64,000 bases of DNA from an archaeon (GCA_018651605.1 JABIDS010000003.1:46209-110208); one strand, 5' to 3'. Positions 49,370 to 59,257 are shown, counted from the first letter of the stretch. Program-made: numbers and translations. The notes: generated by a model from the sequence alone, not told the origin.

Positions 49370-51073
49370 TTACATCTCATCCATAACTTCAATCCCTAAA
49401 AGCCCCAAACCATTTCTCAACACAACCCTAAACGATTCAATCAACTTCAACCTAAAACTCTCACTATCAGAACCAACAACTTTACACTCATGATAAAACT
49501 CATTAAACACCTTCGCCAACTCAAAACAATAATTCGCAATCAAAGAAGGATTCATCCTCTCACCACTAACCAAAACAACCTCTGGAAATTTCGAAATCTT
49601 ACTCATCAAAGCAATCTCTTCCTTACCTAACTCTCCAATCTTAACCTTTCCAACACTACCTTTCTTCAAAATCGAACTCGCTCGAGCATACGAATACTGC
49701 AAATAAACTCCACTATTCCCTTCAAAAGCCAAAGCCTTTTCCTTATCAAAAATAATTGTCTTATGAGGATCCTGACTCAACATTGAATACTTTATAGAAC
49801 CAATAGCAATTTTCAAAGCACGATTCTCAACTTCTTTCTTACTCAACTTTTTCCATTTCTTCAAAACACCTTTCCGAGCAAAATCAGTCACACCCTCCTT
49901 AAAATTAGAATACAAAATATTATCTCCAGTCCGAGAAGACATCTTACCATGAGGCAAACGAACCATTCCAAAACCAAGATGCTTAAACTCATCCCGCTTC
50001 TCAATTCCCATCAACTCAAGCGTCTTAAACAATTGCCTAAAATGCAAATTCTGTTCATCCCCAGAAATTATAATATACTCATCCAATTTAGAATCATTCA
50101 ACTTATGCTCCACCAAAGCCAAATCCTTTGCAGAATAAAGAACAGTCCCATCTCTCCTCAACAAAACCCAAACACCCATCTTATACTTTTCCAAATTCAT
50201 AATTATCGCTTCATCAGACATCTCAGCAACACCCTTTTTCAAAAGCTCCTGAGCAATACTTTTCCCAGCCATCTCCATCTCCGACTCAAAATAATGCCTA
50301 TCAAACTTCGTCCCCAACTCACTATAAATTTTATCCCAAGACTTAATAGAAAGCCCGCGAGTCTTTTTCCAAAGCGCATTCACAGACTTATCACTTTTCT
50401 CTTCAATCTTTCTATTTATTTCATCAACTTGCTTCTGCAATTTCTCATTCTTAGCCAATCTTTTAACAGCATCAACATAAATACTCGCAATCCATTCCTC
50501 ATCATCTTTTAATTTTTCCTTAGAATGATATTTAAGATAACACCAAATCCATTTAGCAATATGCATTCCAGTATCCCCATTATAATTAGCACGAACAACT
50601 TTCTTTCCTAAAAATTCATAAATCCTAGACAGACTCTCACCCAAAGTCGTCCCCCTTATATGCCCTACATGAAACGCCTTATGCGTATTCGGTTGCGAAA
50701 ACTCAATCATAATCTTTCCACTTTCTTTACCCTTCCCATAACCACTTTTTATCTTAATCACTTTCCTAGCAAGCTCTTTCTTATCAATAAAAAAATTAAC
50801 ATAAGGTCCAACAGCCCTAACAGATTCAATCCCCTCACCAACTTTTATCTTCCCAGCCAAATGTTTAGCAATATCAACAGGCGACTTCTTCTCAAAAAAA
50901 TCCTTCTCAACACGCTCCCACATTTCATCACTTTTAGGCTTACTCAAAACAAAACACGGAAAAGCATAATCACCCATCTCCAAACTCGGCGGACTCTCCA
51001 AAACAGCCTCCACTTCAGACTTCTCTAACCCACTTTCCTTCACTAACAACTCAACAACTTTATCTTTAAACAT
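49370..51073 (-). CDS. argS: arginyl-tRNA synthetase
   Basis: IEFSQPNTHKAFHVGHIRGTTLGESLSRI; HGKMSSRTGD; start taken as MFKDK because a TATA box (TTTATAAATATG) lies just upstream. Confidence 0.93.
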   Translation of the reverse strand: MFKDKVVELLVKESGLEKSEVEAVLESPPSLEMGDYAFPCFVLSKPKSDEMWERVEKDFFEKKSPVDIAKHLAGKIKVGEGIESVRAVGPYVNFFIDKKELARKVIKIKSGYGKGKESGKIMIEFSQPNTHKAFHVGHIRGTTLGESLSRIYEFLGKKVVRANYNGDTGMHIAKWIWCYLKYHSKEKLKDDEEWIASIYVDAVKRLAKNEKLQKQVDEINRKIEEKSDKSVNALWKKTRGLSIKSWDKIYSELGTKFDRHYFESEMEMAGKSIAQELLKKGVAEMSDEAIIMNLEKYKMGVWVLLRRDGTVLYSAKDLALVEHKLNDSKLDEYIIISGDEQNLHFRQLFKTLELMGIEKRDEFKHLGFGMVRLPHGKMSSRTGDNILYSNFKEGVTDFARKGVLKKWKKLSKKEVENRALKIAIGSIKYSMLSQDPHKTIIFDKEKALAFEGNSGVYLQYSYARASSILKKGSVGKVKIGELGKEEIALMSKISKFPEVVLVSGERMNPSLIANYCFELAKVFNEFYHECKVVGSDSESFRLKLIESFRVVLRNGLGLLGIEVMDEM

Positions 51074-51123
51074 ACTTATACCAACAACAACATATTTATA
51101 AAACTTCACAACCTAACAAAAAC

Positions 51124-51303
51124 ATGGTAGCAACAAAAAAATGCATACTCTGTAACGAGAAAATAGAAGAAGAATACGGAAAACTAAAAGGAACAATAAT
51201 AAAAGTTAAAGACGAAAACAAAAAAATCCAATTCATCCCAGTTTGCTCAACCTGTCAAAAACAATCAGATCATATAGACAACGCAAAAATAAAGGCAGCA
51301 TAA
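51124..51303 (+). CDS. small two-CxxC zinc-ribbon protein
   Basis: Hand-translated MVATKKCILCNEKIEEEYGKLKGTIIKVKDENKKIQFIPVCSTCQKQSDHIDNAKIKAA. Confidence 0.65.
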   Translation: MVATKKCILCNEKIEEEYGKLKGTIIKVKDENKKIQFIPVCSTCQKQSDHIDNAKIKAA

Positions 51304-51342
51304 TCTTTCTCAAGATAAACAATATATAACCAACTAACTTTT

Positions 51343-51510
51343 AAAAAATAAAAAAAGAGGATAAAAACCGAAGTTCAAATCCTCTATTCATTCAACCGAA
51401 GTTAAATGAAAAGAAGAGAAAAACCGAAGTTCAACTCTTCTTTGTTAACCGAAGTCAACAAAGCAAGAAAAAACCGAAGTTCAATCCTGCTACCTACCGA
51501 AGTAGACAAT
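51343..51510 (-). ncRNA. novel six-hairpin RNA, each hairpin with a cUUCGg tetraloop
   Basis: Six consecutive stem-loops with different stems and the same AC-UUCG-GU core on the minus strand; TATA-like CTTTATATAG about 25-30 nt upstream; U7-A-U6 tract directly after the last stem; G.U wobbles favour the minus strand. Confidence 0.8.
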
Positions 51511-51624
51511 TATTATAACTATTAAGACTATATAAAGATTGTTTTTCATCAAAAAGGGACAACAAATTCCAATTTCAATTAAAAGCCAATTTACCGACGA
51601 CAAAAAATAAAATCCAAAAAAAAA

Positions 51625-51708
51625 TGCGAGGGGTAGGAGTCGAACCTACGAAGGCACTAAGCCACAGGATCTTAAGTCCTGCGCATTTGACCACTCTGCA
51701 ACCCTCGC
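51625..51708 (-). tRNA. tRNA-Leu (UAA)
   Basis: Minus-strand GCGAGGG/CCCTCGC acceptor, CAGGA-CTTAAGA-TCCTG anticodon arm, long variable arm, TTCGACT T-loop. Confidence 0.93.
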
Positions 51709-51846
51709 ATATATAAAAAACTTACACAATTCACTTTAAAAAATCTTTGGTTCCCATTATTTTAAGCTATATCAACAATCTAGACAAAATAAACATATAT
51801 CTTCCTATTCAACAATCTATTTAAACAATAAAACAATACCAAAAAC

Positions 51847-52659
51847 ATGGCAAAAGAAAAAACAGAAATAACAAAAGCAGAATTAAAAGTCAAGATGTTA
51901 AAATTACAAAAAGAAATTTCCCAATCAGGATTAGTTGATATATGTAAAAATTTCGCAATGTTAGGAGATCTTAATGAAAGTGCTCGTGGTTTCATGGCAA
52001 AAGGAATACATGCAGTTTATAAAATATTTGAACAAGAAAAAGAACAAACCCTTTTTGTGGAATATGATGGAGACCCTGTTCTTCATGCAAAAAACCCTTA
52101 CCATGAAGATGCAATAGTTGTTTCAGGTTGGGGGATAGAAATTTATCAACCAAATAAAGATTGGCAAGAAATTGTAACAAAAGGACTTACAAAAATAACT
52201 CCAGAAACACTTAAAGAATCAAATAAAAATTTTGGATTTAATCTTAGAACCAATCAAGTCTATGCTAGATTATGGAATCAAGGAGAGGAAGTAAGAGATA
52301 AATTAGTAGAAAGCAACTTAATTAACAAATGCATCGATTTTGCTTTATTAGATCCTAATAAAAAAACACAACAAGGAAGTGATTATACAATAGTTCAAGC
52401 TAATTTTGAATCAGAAAGAGTTAGAGTAGAGTATAAGGATGGAAGATATCAAAGTTTTAAGCTTGATGTTTTTCAAGACCAAACTAAAGTTCTAGATGCA
52501 AGTAATACTGCAAGAGATTACTCCATCAAACTAGCAGACAATAAATATCTTCATACCTATATTCCAGGAAAATGGGAAGAAAGAATAATCCAAGGTCCAG
52601 AAATAGCTAGTGAAAGTGATTTAGAAAGAGCATCTAAATTAGGAATAATTTTTGAATAA
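51847..52659 (+). CDS. hypothetical protein
   Basis: 270 aa ORF, no family recognised. Confidence 0.6.
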   Translation: MAKEKTEITKAELKVKMLKLQKEISQSGLVDICKNFAMLGDLNESARGFMAKGIHAVYKIFEQEKEQTLFVEYDGDPVLHAKNPYHEDAIVVSGWGIEIYQPNKDWQEIVTKGLTKITPETLKESNKNFGFNLRTNQVYARLWNQGEEVRDKLVESNLINKCIDFALLDPNKKTQQGSDYTIVQANFESERVRVEYKDGRYQSFKLDVFQDQTKVLDASNTARDYSIKLADNKYLHTYIPGKWEERIIQGPEIASESDLERASKLGIIFE

Positions 52660-52717
52660 TTCTTCTCCAAAAACCAAACCCCAAACCTTTTAAACTCCCA
52701 CATCTTCAATAAATCGC

Positions 52718-52942
52718 AGACTAGACTGGCGGGTTAGCTCTCCGCTATTTGCTAGCGAGCTTTAAGCAAGTTGCGAGAAGGTACGTGATTATTTTGTACT
52801 AAAGTCTCAGCGCAAACGTTGAGGTTTTGTCCTTCCTGATCTTGCTTTTGCGAAATGGGTCAGATCTTGATCGAAGCAGCCCTAAACAAGAGTTAAGATG
52901 CTAGAAGGGTAGCAAAACTGAGGATGCACCGAGGTAGCTTTT
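52718..52942 (+). ncRNA. signal recognition particle RNA (7S)
   Basis: Helix 8 signature GGGTCAGATCTTGATCGAAGCAGCCC; GC-rich island; TATA-like CCTTTTAAACTC about 25 nt upstream; T6 tract at 3' end. Confidence 0.85.
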
Positions 52943-52990
52943 TTCCAAAACATGAGCAAACCTTCGAGTCTGCATTAATCTTCTTTTAAC

Positions 52991-53116
52991 CAAAAATTTC
53001 TCTAAGAAATTTTTGAATCCTAAAACACTTTATGTTTTAGTATAAATTTTAACTTTATTAAAATTTCAAACTTAGGGGGTGTTTTCTCAGGGGGACAGAG
53101 TCCCCATAAGAATAAT
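52991..53116 (+). repeat. start-site hairpin element, type A, diverged
   Basis: AAAAATTTC-TCTAA-GAAATTTTT, CTAAAACA/TGTTTTAG, AAATTTTAA-CTTTA-TTAAAATTT, GGGGAC-AGA-GTCCCC, then CATAAGAA. Confidence 0.75.
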
Positions 53117-53152
53117 CCCAATCTTTATAAATTACAATCCCCTTCCATTATC

Positions 53153-53689
53153 ATGAAAAACAAAAGAGGTCAATTCTACATAGTAGCAGCACTAATCATC
53201 GTCCTAGCAATAATCGGATTAACAAGCACAACAACATACGCCTACACAAAATCAAACACAAACACAATTTACAAATTAAGCTCAGAACTAAAACAAGAAA
53301 GCATCCAAATAATCGACTATGGAATCTACAACAACCAAGATTTAAATCAATTCATAACCGACGAGTTTTCAACAAAAACATTCCCAGATTACTTCTTTCC
53401 AAAAACAGACAACCTAGATTTATTTTTAATATATGGGAATGACCAAGAAATAAGAAAAATTCAATATATCCAAGTAAATAAGGGGACCATAAATTCTGAT
53501 TTAACAATCGCACAAATTAAAGAAGATTATATAATCAAGGAAACAATCGATTCCCCACTTCCGATTGAAGAAGTCCAAGTAGAAATCCAAGAAACAACCC
53601 ATACATTCAATTTAAAACCCGGAGAAAACTTCTACTTTATAATAGCTAACCAAAAAGGAGACGAACTATTCATAGAAAAAAACAACTAA
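53153..53689 (+). CDS. pilin-like protein
   Basis: MKNKRGQFYIVAALIIVLAIIGLTS class III signal-like N-terminus. Confidence 0.7.
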   Translation: MKNKRGQFYIVAALIIVLAIIGLTSTTTYAYTKSNTNTIYKLSSELKQESIQIIDYGIYNNQDLNQFITDEFSTKTFPDYFFPKTDNLDLFLIYGNDQEIRKIQYIQVNKGTINSDLTIAQIKEDYIIKETIDSPLPIEEVQVEIQETTHTFNLKPGENFYFIIANQKGDELFIEKNN

Positions 53690-55671
53690 TGAAATACAAA
53701 AAACTAAACAAATCTGCAGTAAGCCTAATGATATCCTACGTCTTACTAATCTCAATAGTCTTAGCATTATCTGTAGGAGTTTTCAGTTGGCTAAAAATAA
53801 TGGCAGACGTAAGCCCAGAAGTAGACTGCAAAGACGACACATCATTAATAATATTAGACTACACTTGCAATCCAGACCCAGGAGAAGGAATAGTAGAAGG
53901 AATAGATTATGACACTGACGCAGGAAAATTTAGCATAAAAAACCTAAAACTAGATTTAAAAAACAACGGAAGATTCAACATCGATGGAGTAATTGTAACC
54001 GTCGGTCCAACAGATTCAACACCCTCTAATTACTTAGCCCCCGAAGCTGAAGGAGGAAAAATGAACGGACATTATTATTTCGAAAGCCCATTAGAACCTC
54101 AAACAGAAAAAACAATAAGTTTCATAAATCAAGAATATGCCGAAAATAACCTAATCCTTGCAACAAATGGAGAAACCCCTTCAAGCCCACTTGCAACATT
54201 AGGAACAATAGAAATCCAACCATTCATAATAACCAAAGAAGACAAACATGAAAGAATTCTCTGCAAAAACGCAGTAAAGAAAATCCAAGTTGAAGATTGC
54301 ACAATAATCGGAGATGTTGCAACAATTCCTAAACCAATTCCAATAGAAATCCCAGATCCTGTTGCTCATTGGAAATTTGAAGAATATAATTCAAATTCAA
54401 AAATAGAAGATTTAGCAGGAGATAATGATTGGAGATCTAAACTAGATTATTATCCAAACATAGATACAGAAAATTTAGGAAAAGTCGGAAATGGAGCATG
54501 GTTTGATGGAATAAATGACAATCTAAAAATGAGTTCGCCAGTAGACGATCCAATCCTTGGATTAGATATAGGCCCAGATAATGAAATAACAATTTCAGCA
54601 TGGATTAAAACAACATCCTCAACAAAACAAGGAATAATAAAAAGAGGAACTGGTGGAAGTGCCCTCCAGAATCAAGAATATGCATTATATCTCGATGGAG
54701 GAGAAATACATTTTTCAATAGGCGATGGTTCTGATTCAGTATCAGTTTCAGGAGACGCAATTAGTCAAGGTGATTGGTACCATGTTGTAGGAATTGTAGA
54801 TTCTGATTATATTAAAATTCATATCAATGGAAATTCTCCAACACAAGAAAGTAGATCTTCAGTAGATAATGCGCCTGGTTTCACATTGCAAAATTTAGGA
54901 AGCTTAAACAGTGAACACGAGTACACATTCAACGGCTTCATAGACGAAGTAAAAATATGGAGCACATCCTTAACTCCAGAACAAGTTACAGCAGAATATG
55001 AGAGCTATTCTTTTAAAGACCCAGTAGCATATTACAATTTTAATGAAGGAGGAGGAACAAGAATAGATGATTCAAAAGGTAATAACAACGATTATGGAAC
55101 AATAACTGATGGAACATGGGATAACAGCGATTACGTATCAGGAACATCATCATTAAAAATAGGAGAGTCTGGATATATAGAAATACATGAAACTCAAGAC
55201 CTAGATATATCTATAACAGATGCTTACACAATATCCGGATGGTTCAAACTTGAACCAGGCGAACTCAGCAAAAACAGATATTTTTGGATAGATTACGTAT
55301 CAGGAATTTCAGGATATTCAGCAATTATTTTTGGAGGGGATCAAGATTTTTTTTATTACAATACAGATAAAGATTCTAATGGTGATGATCACTTTAGAAT
55401 TCTGGGAAATATTCAAGGTTTAAGTGAGTTTACAGTAGATTGGCATCACTTAGTTCAACAAGCATATATTGAAAATGGAAAAGTGATGAATAGAGTATAT
55501 ATAGATAATGCATTGAAAAGCCCAGCAATACATGATGCAGTAGGTTTAGTTAGTGACTCAACTGGAAATCTTAAATTAGCTGAGGATTTAGATGGTCTAA
55601 TAGACGAAGTAATAATCTGGGATTATGCTTTAAGCCCTCAACAAATAACAGCCCTATACAACTCATACTAA
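53689..55671 (+). CDS. pilin-type N-terminus fused to two LamG/concanavalin-like domains
   Basis: SAVSLMISYVLLISIVLALSVGVFSWLK N-terminus; PDPVAHWKFEEYNSNSKIEDLAG and GFIDEVKIWSTSLTPEQVTAEY LamG motifs, repeated. Confidence 0.8.
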   Translation: MKYKKLNKSAVSLMISYVLLISIVLALSVGVFSWLKIMADVSPEVDCKDDTSLIILDYTCNPDPGEGIVEGIDYDTDAGKFSIKNLKLDLKNNGRFNIDGVIVTVGPTDSTPSNYLAPEAEGGKMNGHYYFESPLEPQTEKTISFINQEYAENNLILATNGETPSSPLATLGTIEIQPFIITKEDKHERILCKNAVKKIQVEDCTIIGDVATIPKPIPIEIPDPVAHWKFEEYNSNSKIEDLAGDNDWRSKLDYYPNIDTENLGKVGNGAWFDGINDNLKMSSPVDDPILGLDIGPDNEITISAWIKTTSSTKQGIIKRGTGGSALQNQEYALYLDGGEIHFSIGDGSDSVSVSGDAISQGDWYHVVGIVDSDYIKIHINGNSPTQESRSSVDNAPGFTLQNLGSLNSEHEYTFNGFIDEVKIWSTSLTPEQVTAEYESYSFKDPVAYYNFNEGGGTRIDDSKGNNNDYGTITDGTWDNSDYVSGTSSLKIGESGYIEIHETQDLDISITDAYTISGWFKLEPGELSKNRYFWIDYVSGISGYSAIIFGGDQDFFYYNTDKDSNGDDHFRILGNIQGLSEFTVDWHHLVQQAYIENGKVMNRVYIDNALKSPAIHDAVGLVSDSTGNLKLAEDLDGLIDEVIIWDYALSPQQITALYNSY

Positions 55672-55715
55672 ATTTAAAACAAAAACTATAAATACTAAAA
55701 AACCAATAATTTAAA

Positions 55716-56168
55716 ATGAAACAAAAGAAAAAAGGAGTGAGCCCAGTTATATCAACAGTTCTTCTAATCTTAATAGTAATAGTATTAGCTCTAATAATTT
55801 TCTTATGGGCAAAAGGATTCATAAAAGAAGCAATAACAAAAGAAATTGCAGGAACAGAAAAACTCGCAGAACAATATTGCAAAGACATAGTCTTAGCATC
55901 AACTACCACCAGTAACATAGGTTTCAAAAACAATGGAAATGTCCCAATCCATAAATTTGATTTAAAACTTATTAAAACCGACGGAAGTTCAGAACTAAAA
56001 GAGGTTTATGGCGACGAAGGAAGAGTAAATCCAGGATTAACAACAACAACAACAATTTCATGTAACGATTGCGACGAAATAAAAGTCATTCCAATACTTT
56101 TAGGCAAAGGAGAAAATGGAGGAATCAAAGAATTAAGATGTCCAGAATCTCAAGCAATAACCCTTTAA
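55716..56168 (+). CDS. archaellin/pilin-like protein
   Basis: KKKGVSPVISTVLLILIVIVLALIIFLWAKGF. Confidence 0.8.
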   Translation: MKQKKKGVSPVISTVLLILIVIVLALIIFLWAKGFIKEAITKEIAGTEKLAEQYCKDIVLASTTTSNIGFKNNGNVPIHKFDLKLIKTDGSSELKEVYGDEGRVNPGLTTTTTISCNDCDEIKVIPILLGKGENGGIKELRCPESQAITL

Positions 56169-56169
56169 A

Positions 56170-56685
56170 ATGAATTCAAAAAAATCCCAATCCCAAGTTA
56201 TAACCACAGTTCTTTTAATTTTAATAACAATTTCACTAATAGTAGTAATAAGCGCTTTCGCAATATCTTTTGTAAACAACAAATTATCAGATTCAGATTG
56301 CCTTGATATTGCAGACAAAGTAACAATAATAAACGACCTAAGATATACTTGCTATGATTCAAATGGAAAACTAAACCTCCAAGTTCACGTAGGAGATATA
56401 GAAGAAGGGGAAATTGAAGGCTTCACAATCTCAGTAAGTTCAGAAGGTTCAAGTAATTCTTATGAAATTCCAGAAGACCCAAATGATAAAGTAACAATGT
56501 TCAAACCACCAACAGAACCTTTAGAAATCCCCTCGAAAAATACAGAAAAAACCTACACAATCACAGACTCAACATTACAAAGTATCCCAGACACAATAAA
56601 AATTTATCCAATTCTAAAAGACGGAAAAACCTGTGATGCTTCAGATACTTACAAATTCATAGCAACTTGCGATGAAAATATTTAA
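56170..56685 (+). CDS. archaellin/pilin-like protein
   Basis: KKSQSQVITTVLLILITISLIVVISAFAISFV. Confidence 0.8.
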   Translation: MNSKKSQSQVITTVLLILITISLIVVISAFAISFVNNKLSDSDCLDIADKVTIINDLRYTCYDSNGKLNLQVHVGDIEEGEIEGFTISVSSEGSSNSYEIPEDPNDKVTMFKPPTEPLEIPSKNTEKTYTITDSTLQSIPDTIKIYPILKDGKTCDASDTYKFIATCDENI

Positions 56686-56699
56686 CTCTATCCAATAAT

Positions 56700-57317
56700 A
56701 TGAAAACACAAAAAACACATACTAGACTTCCGAAGGAAGCATCTAGAGGGAAGGTGACTTGTCAATCTAAAAGGAGGATACATCTAAGGAACCTTGGTGC
56801 CTTGGATACCATACGAGCACAAGTCTGGGTTGAAACAGCAATATATTCCTTAATAGGTCTAACCATAATTGCAATTCTATTAACTGCAGCAATGCCGCAA
56901 ATAGAAAAAATGAAAGACAAAACAATCATCGCTCAAACAACAGAAGCACTAAATCAACTCGACAACTCAATAATAGAAATAACAGAATCACCAGGAAATA
57001 TAAGAATCGTCTACTTCAAACTAGCAAAAGGAACTCTCGAGATAGACCCAGGCCAAGAAAAAATAATCTTCACATTAGAAAACACAAAACTAGAATTAAG
57101 CGAACCAGGCAAAGAAATAACAGAAGGAAACATTAAACTCAAAACAGAAGAATACGGAAAAAATTTCAAAATAACATTAACTCTAGATTATTCAGATTTA
57201 GATTTAATATATGACCAACAAATTCTTCAATCAGGAACAACAGACTACAAAATAAAATTAGAAAACACTGAAGCAATTAATATAGGAAAAACACAGATAA
57301 ATATAGAGATACTCTAA
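56700..57317 (+). CDS. pilin-like protein carrying an in-frame repeat element in its N-terminal region
   Basis: AQVWVETAIYSLIGLTIIAILLTAAMP core preceded by repeat-derived THTRLPKEASRGKVTCQSKRRIHLRNLGALDTIR. Confidence 0.7.
   Translation: MKTQKTHTRLPKEASRGKVTCQSKRRIHLRNLGALDTIRAQVWVETAIYSLIGLTIIAILLTAAMPQIEKMKDKTIIAQTTEALNQLDNSIIEITESPGNIRIVYFKLAKGTLEIDPGQEKIIFTLENTKLELSEPGKEITEGNIKLKTEEYGKNFKITLTLDYSDLDLIYDQQILQSGTTDYKIKLENTEAINIGKTQINIEIL
56714..56817 (+). repeat. start-site hairpin element, type E (copy 2)
   Basis: CTAGA-CTTCC-GAA-GGAAG-(CA)-TCTAG, GGTGACTTGTCAATCTAAAAGGAGGATACATCTAAGGAACC, CATACGA. Confidence 0.82.
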
Positions 57318-57356
57318 ATTTAAATACTTATATAACATATTTTAAAAAAAGAGAAA

Positions 57357-58880
57357 ATGGAACCAATAAAAATAGACATAAACCCGAGAATACCTCCCCT
57401 ACCAAAAATAGAGGACAAAACAAAAATAAATCTAAGATACACCCTGATTTCTCCATATGTTAGCGCCCACATTTATTGGGACCCAAAAATAGGCGAAGTA
57501 ATTTATAACTTAGAAGAACCCTTATTAACAGAAGAAGAAAAAAGTTTCTTAGAAATATTAGAAAGAAACCTTTCAGAGATGATAAACGTCGACATAGTAA
57601 TCCAAAAAACAACAGACGCAATGATAAATTACATAGATAAAACCTCTAGACTTTTAATCACCGAATTAGGAATGAAAATATCAAACCAAAGCTACAAAAA
57701 AATATTCTATTATTTATTTAGAGATTTCATAGGATTAAACAAAATAGAACCAATTATAAAAGATTACTTTATAGAAGACATAGAATGTAATGGAGTCAAC
57801 ACTCCGATTTACGTAGTTCATAGACTTTATAGAAATATGAGAACAACTGTAAAATACAAAACAATAGAAGAACTTTCAAACTTCGTGGAAAAATTAGCAC
57901 AAAGAACAGGAAAATATATTTCTTACGCATCACCATTATTAGACGGCTCATTACCTGATGGCTCAAGAGTAAATGCAACCTATACAAAAGACGTATCAAG
58001 CAGAGGCCCAACATTTACAATAAGAAAATTCACAAAAACTCCTTGGACCCCAATCCAACTAATAAACCTAAAAACTCTCTGCCCAGAAATGCTCGCCTTC
58101 TTCTGGATATTACTAGATTACAAAACAAACATACTAATCGCAGGAGGAACAGCCTCAGGAAAAACATCCCTATTAAACGCAATAGCATTTTTCATACCAC
58201 CCGAAGCAAGAGTCGTATCAATAGAAGACACAAAAGAATTAAACCTCTCCAGAGAAAACTGGCTACCAAGTATCTCAAGAAGCTCAGTAGGGTTAGAAAA
58301 AATAGGAGAAGTCGACTTATTCAGTCTACTAAAAAGTTCATTCAGACAAAACCCAGATTATGTAATAGTCGGCGAAGTCAGAGGTAAAGAAGCATTTGTT
58401 TTATTTCAGGGAATGGCATCAGGACACTCATCAATAAGCACAATGCACGCAGACTCTGTAAACACATTAATAAAAAGATTAGAAACACCTCCAATAGAAT
58501 TATCACCAACATTACTAAACACCCTAGACTGCGTAGCAATAATGACCCACGCCCAAGTAGGAAAACAAGAAACAAGAAAACTCAGAGAAATCGTAGAAAT
58601 AGTAAACGTAGACAGCAAAGGCGTGACCCTAACAAACACACCATTTAAATGGGATCCGAAAGATAACTCATTTTACTTCAATAAACAAAGCAAAGTATTT
58701 GAAAAAATCTCAAAAAGATACGGCATATCTATAGAAAAATTATACCAAGAATTCGACAAAAGATCAAAACTCCTCTATGAACTACAAAAAAGAAAAATCT
58801 TCGACTTTCATCAAACTCAAAAGATAATCAACCAATATCATAAAAGTCCTGATTCTGTTTTAAGAGCTTTTGGGTTGTGA
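57357..58880 (+). CDS. type II/IV secretion ATPase (FlaI/TadA/GspE-like)
   Basis: NILIAGGTASGKTSLLNAIAFFIPPEARVVSIEDTKEL; VIVGEVRGKEAFVLFQGMASGHSSISTMHADS. Confidence 0.93.
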   Translation: MEPIKIDINPRIPPLPKIEDKTKINLRYTLISPYVSAHIYWDPKIGEVIYNLEEPLLTEEEKSFLEILERNLSEMINVDIVIQKTTDAMINYIDKTSRLLITELGMKISNQSYKKIFYYLFRDFIGLNKIEPIIKDYFIEDIECNGVNTPIYVVHRLYRNMRTTVKYKTIEELSNFVEKLAQRTGKYISYASPLLDGSLPDGSRVNATYTKDVSSRGPTFTIRKFTKTPWTPIQLINLKTLCPEMLAFFWILLDYKTNILIAGGTASGKTSLLNAIAFFIPPEARVVSIEDTKELNLSRENWLPSISRSSVGLEKIGEVDLFSLLKSSFRQNPDYVIVGEVRGKEAFVLFQGMASGHSSISTMHADSVNTLIKRLETPPIELSPTLLNTLDCVAIMTHAQVGKQETRKLREIVEIVNVDSKGVTLTNTPFKWDPKDNSFYFNKQSKVFEKISKRYGISIEKLYQEFDKRSKLLYELQKRKIFDFHQTQKIINQYHKSPDSVLRAFGL

Positions 58881-58892
58881 AGGATTAAAAAT

Positions 58893-59189
58893 CTATTCAT
58901 ATTCTAAAGGAGAATTTCTTTTTTCAAGCTTATAATCTTTCAATAGTTCTCTTAATCCTCCACGAAAATAAGATATTTCATAATCTTCTAAAATTTTCAT
59001 TTCCTCTGATGGAAGCATTTCTTCTAATTTTTTCAGTTCATTAGATTCTTCAAGACAAAAGGTACTGCCCATAAGTACAACAGTACTAATTACAAATAAA
59101 TAAGGATGCCTAATTAAAGGGGCAGAAAGTCTTTTGGAAGAATCTTTAATTTCCTTTTTAATATAACTTGTAACACTTTTTAAATCCAT
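58893..59189 (-). CDS. hypothetical protein
   Basis: 98 aa ORF with one hydrophobic segment. Confidence 0.5.
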   Translation of the reverse strand: MDLKSVTSYIKKEIKDSSKRLSAPLIRHPYLFVISTVVLMGSTFCLEESNELKKLEEMLPSEEMKILEDYEISYFRGGLRELLKDYKLEKRNSPLEYE

Positions 59190-59257
59190 AGATAAATTAA
59201 ATATCTCAAGTTTAAAAATATGTATGTAATATAAATTAATTCTTATATGGGGAAACC

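Noticed and set aside
51356-51505. CRISPR-like array (repeated AACCGAAGTT at short spacing)
   Set aside because: Units are only 12-32 nt, the shared part is about 8-10 nt, and the variable parts are the two arms of stems that pair with each other, not spacers. No cas genes nearby.
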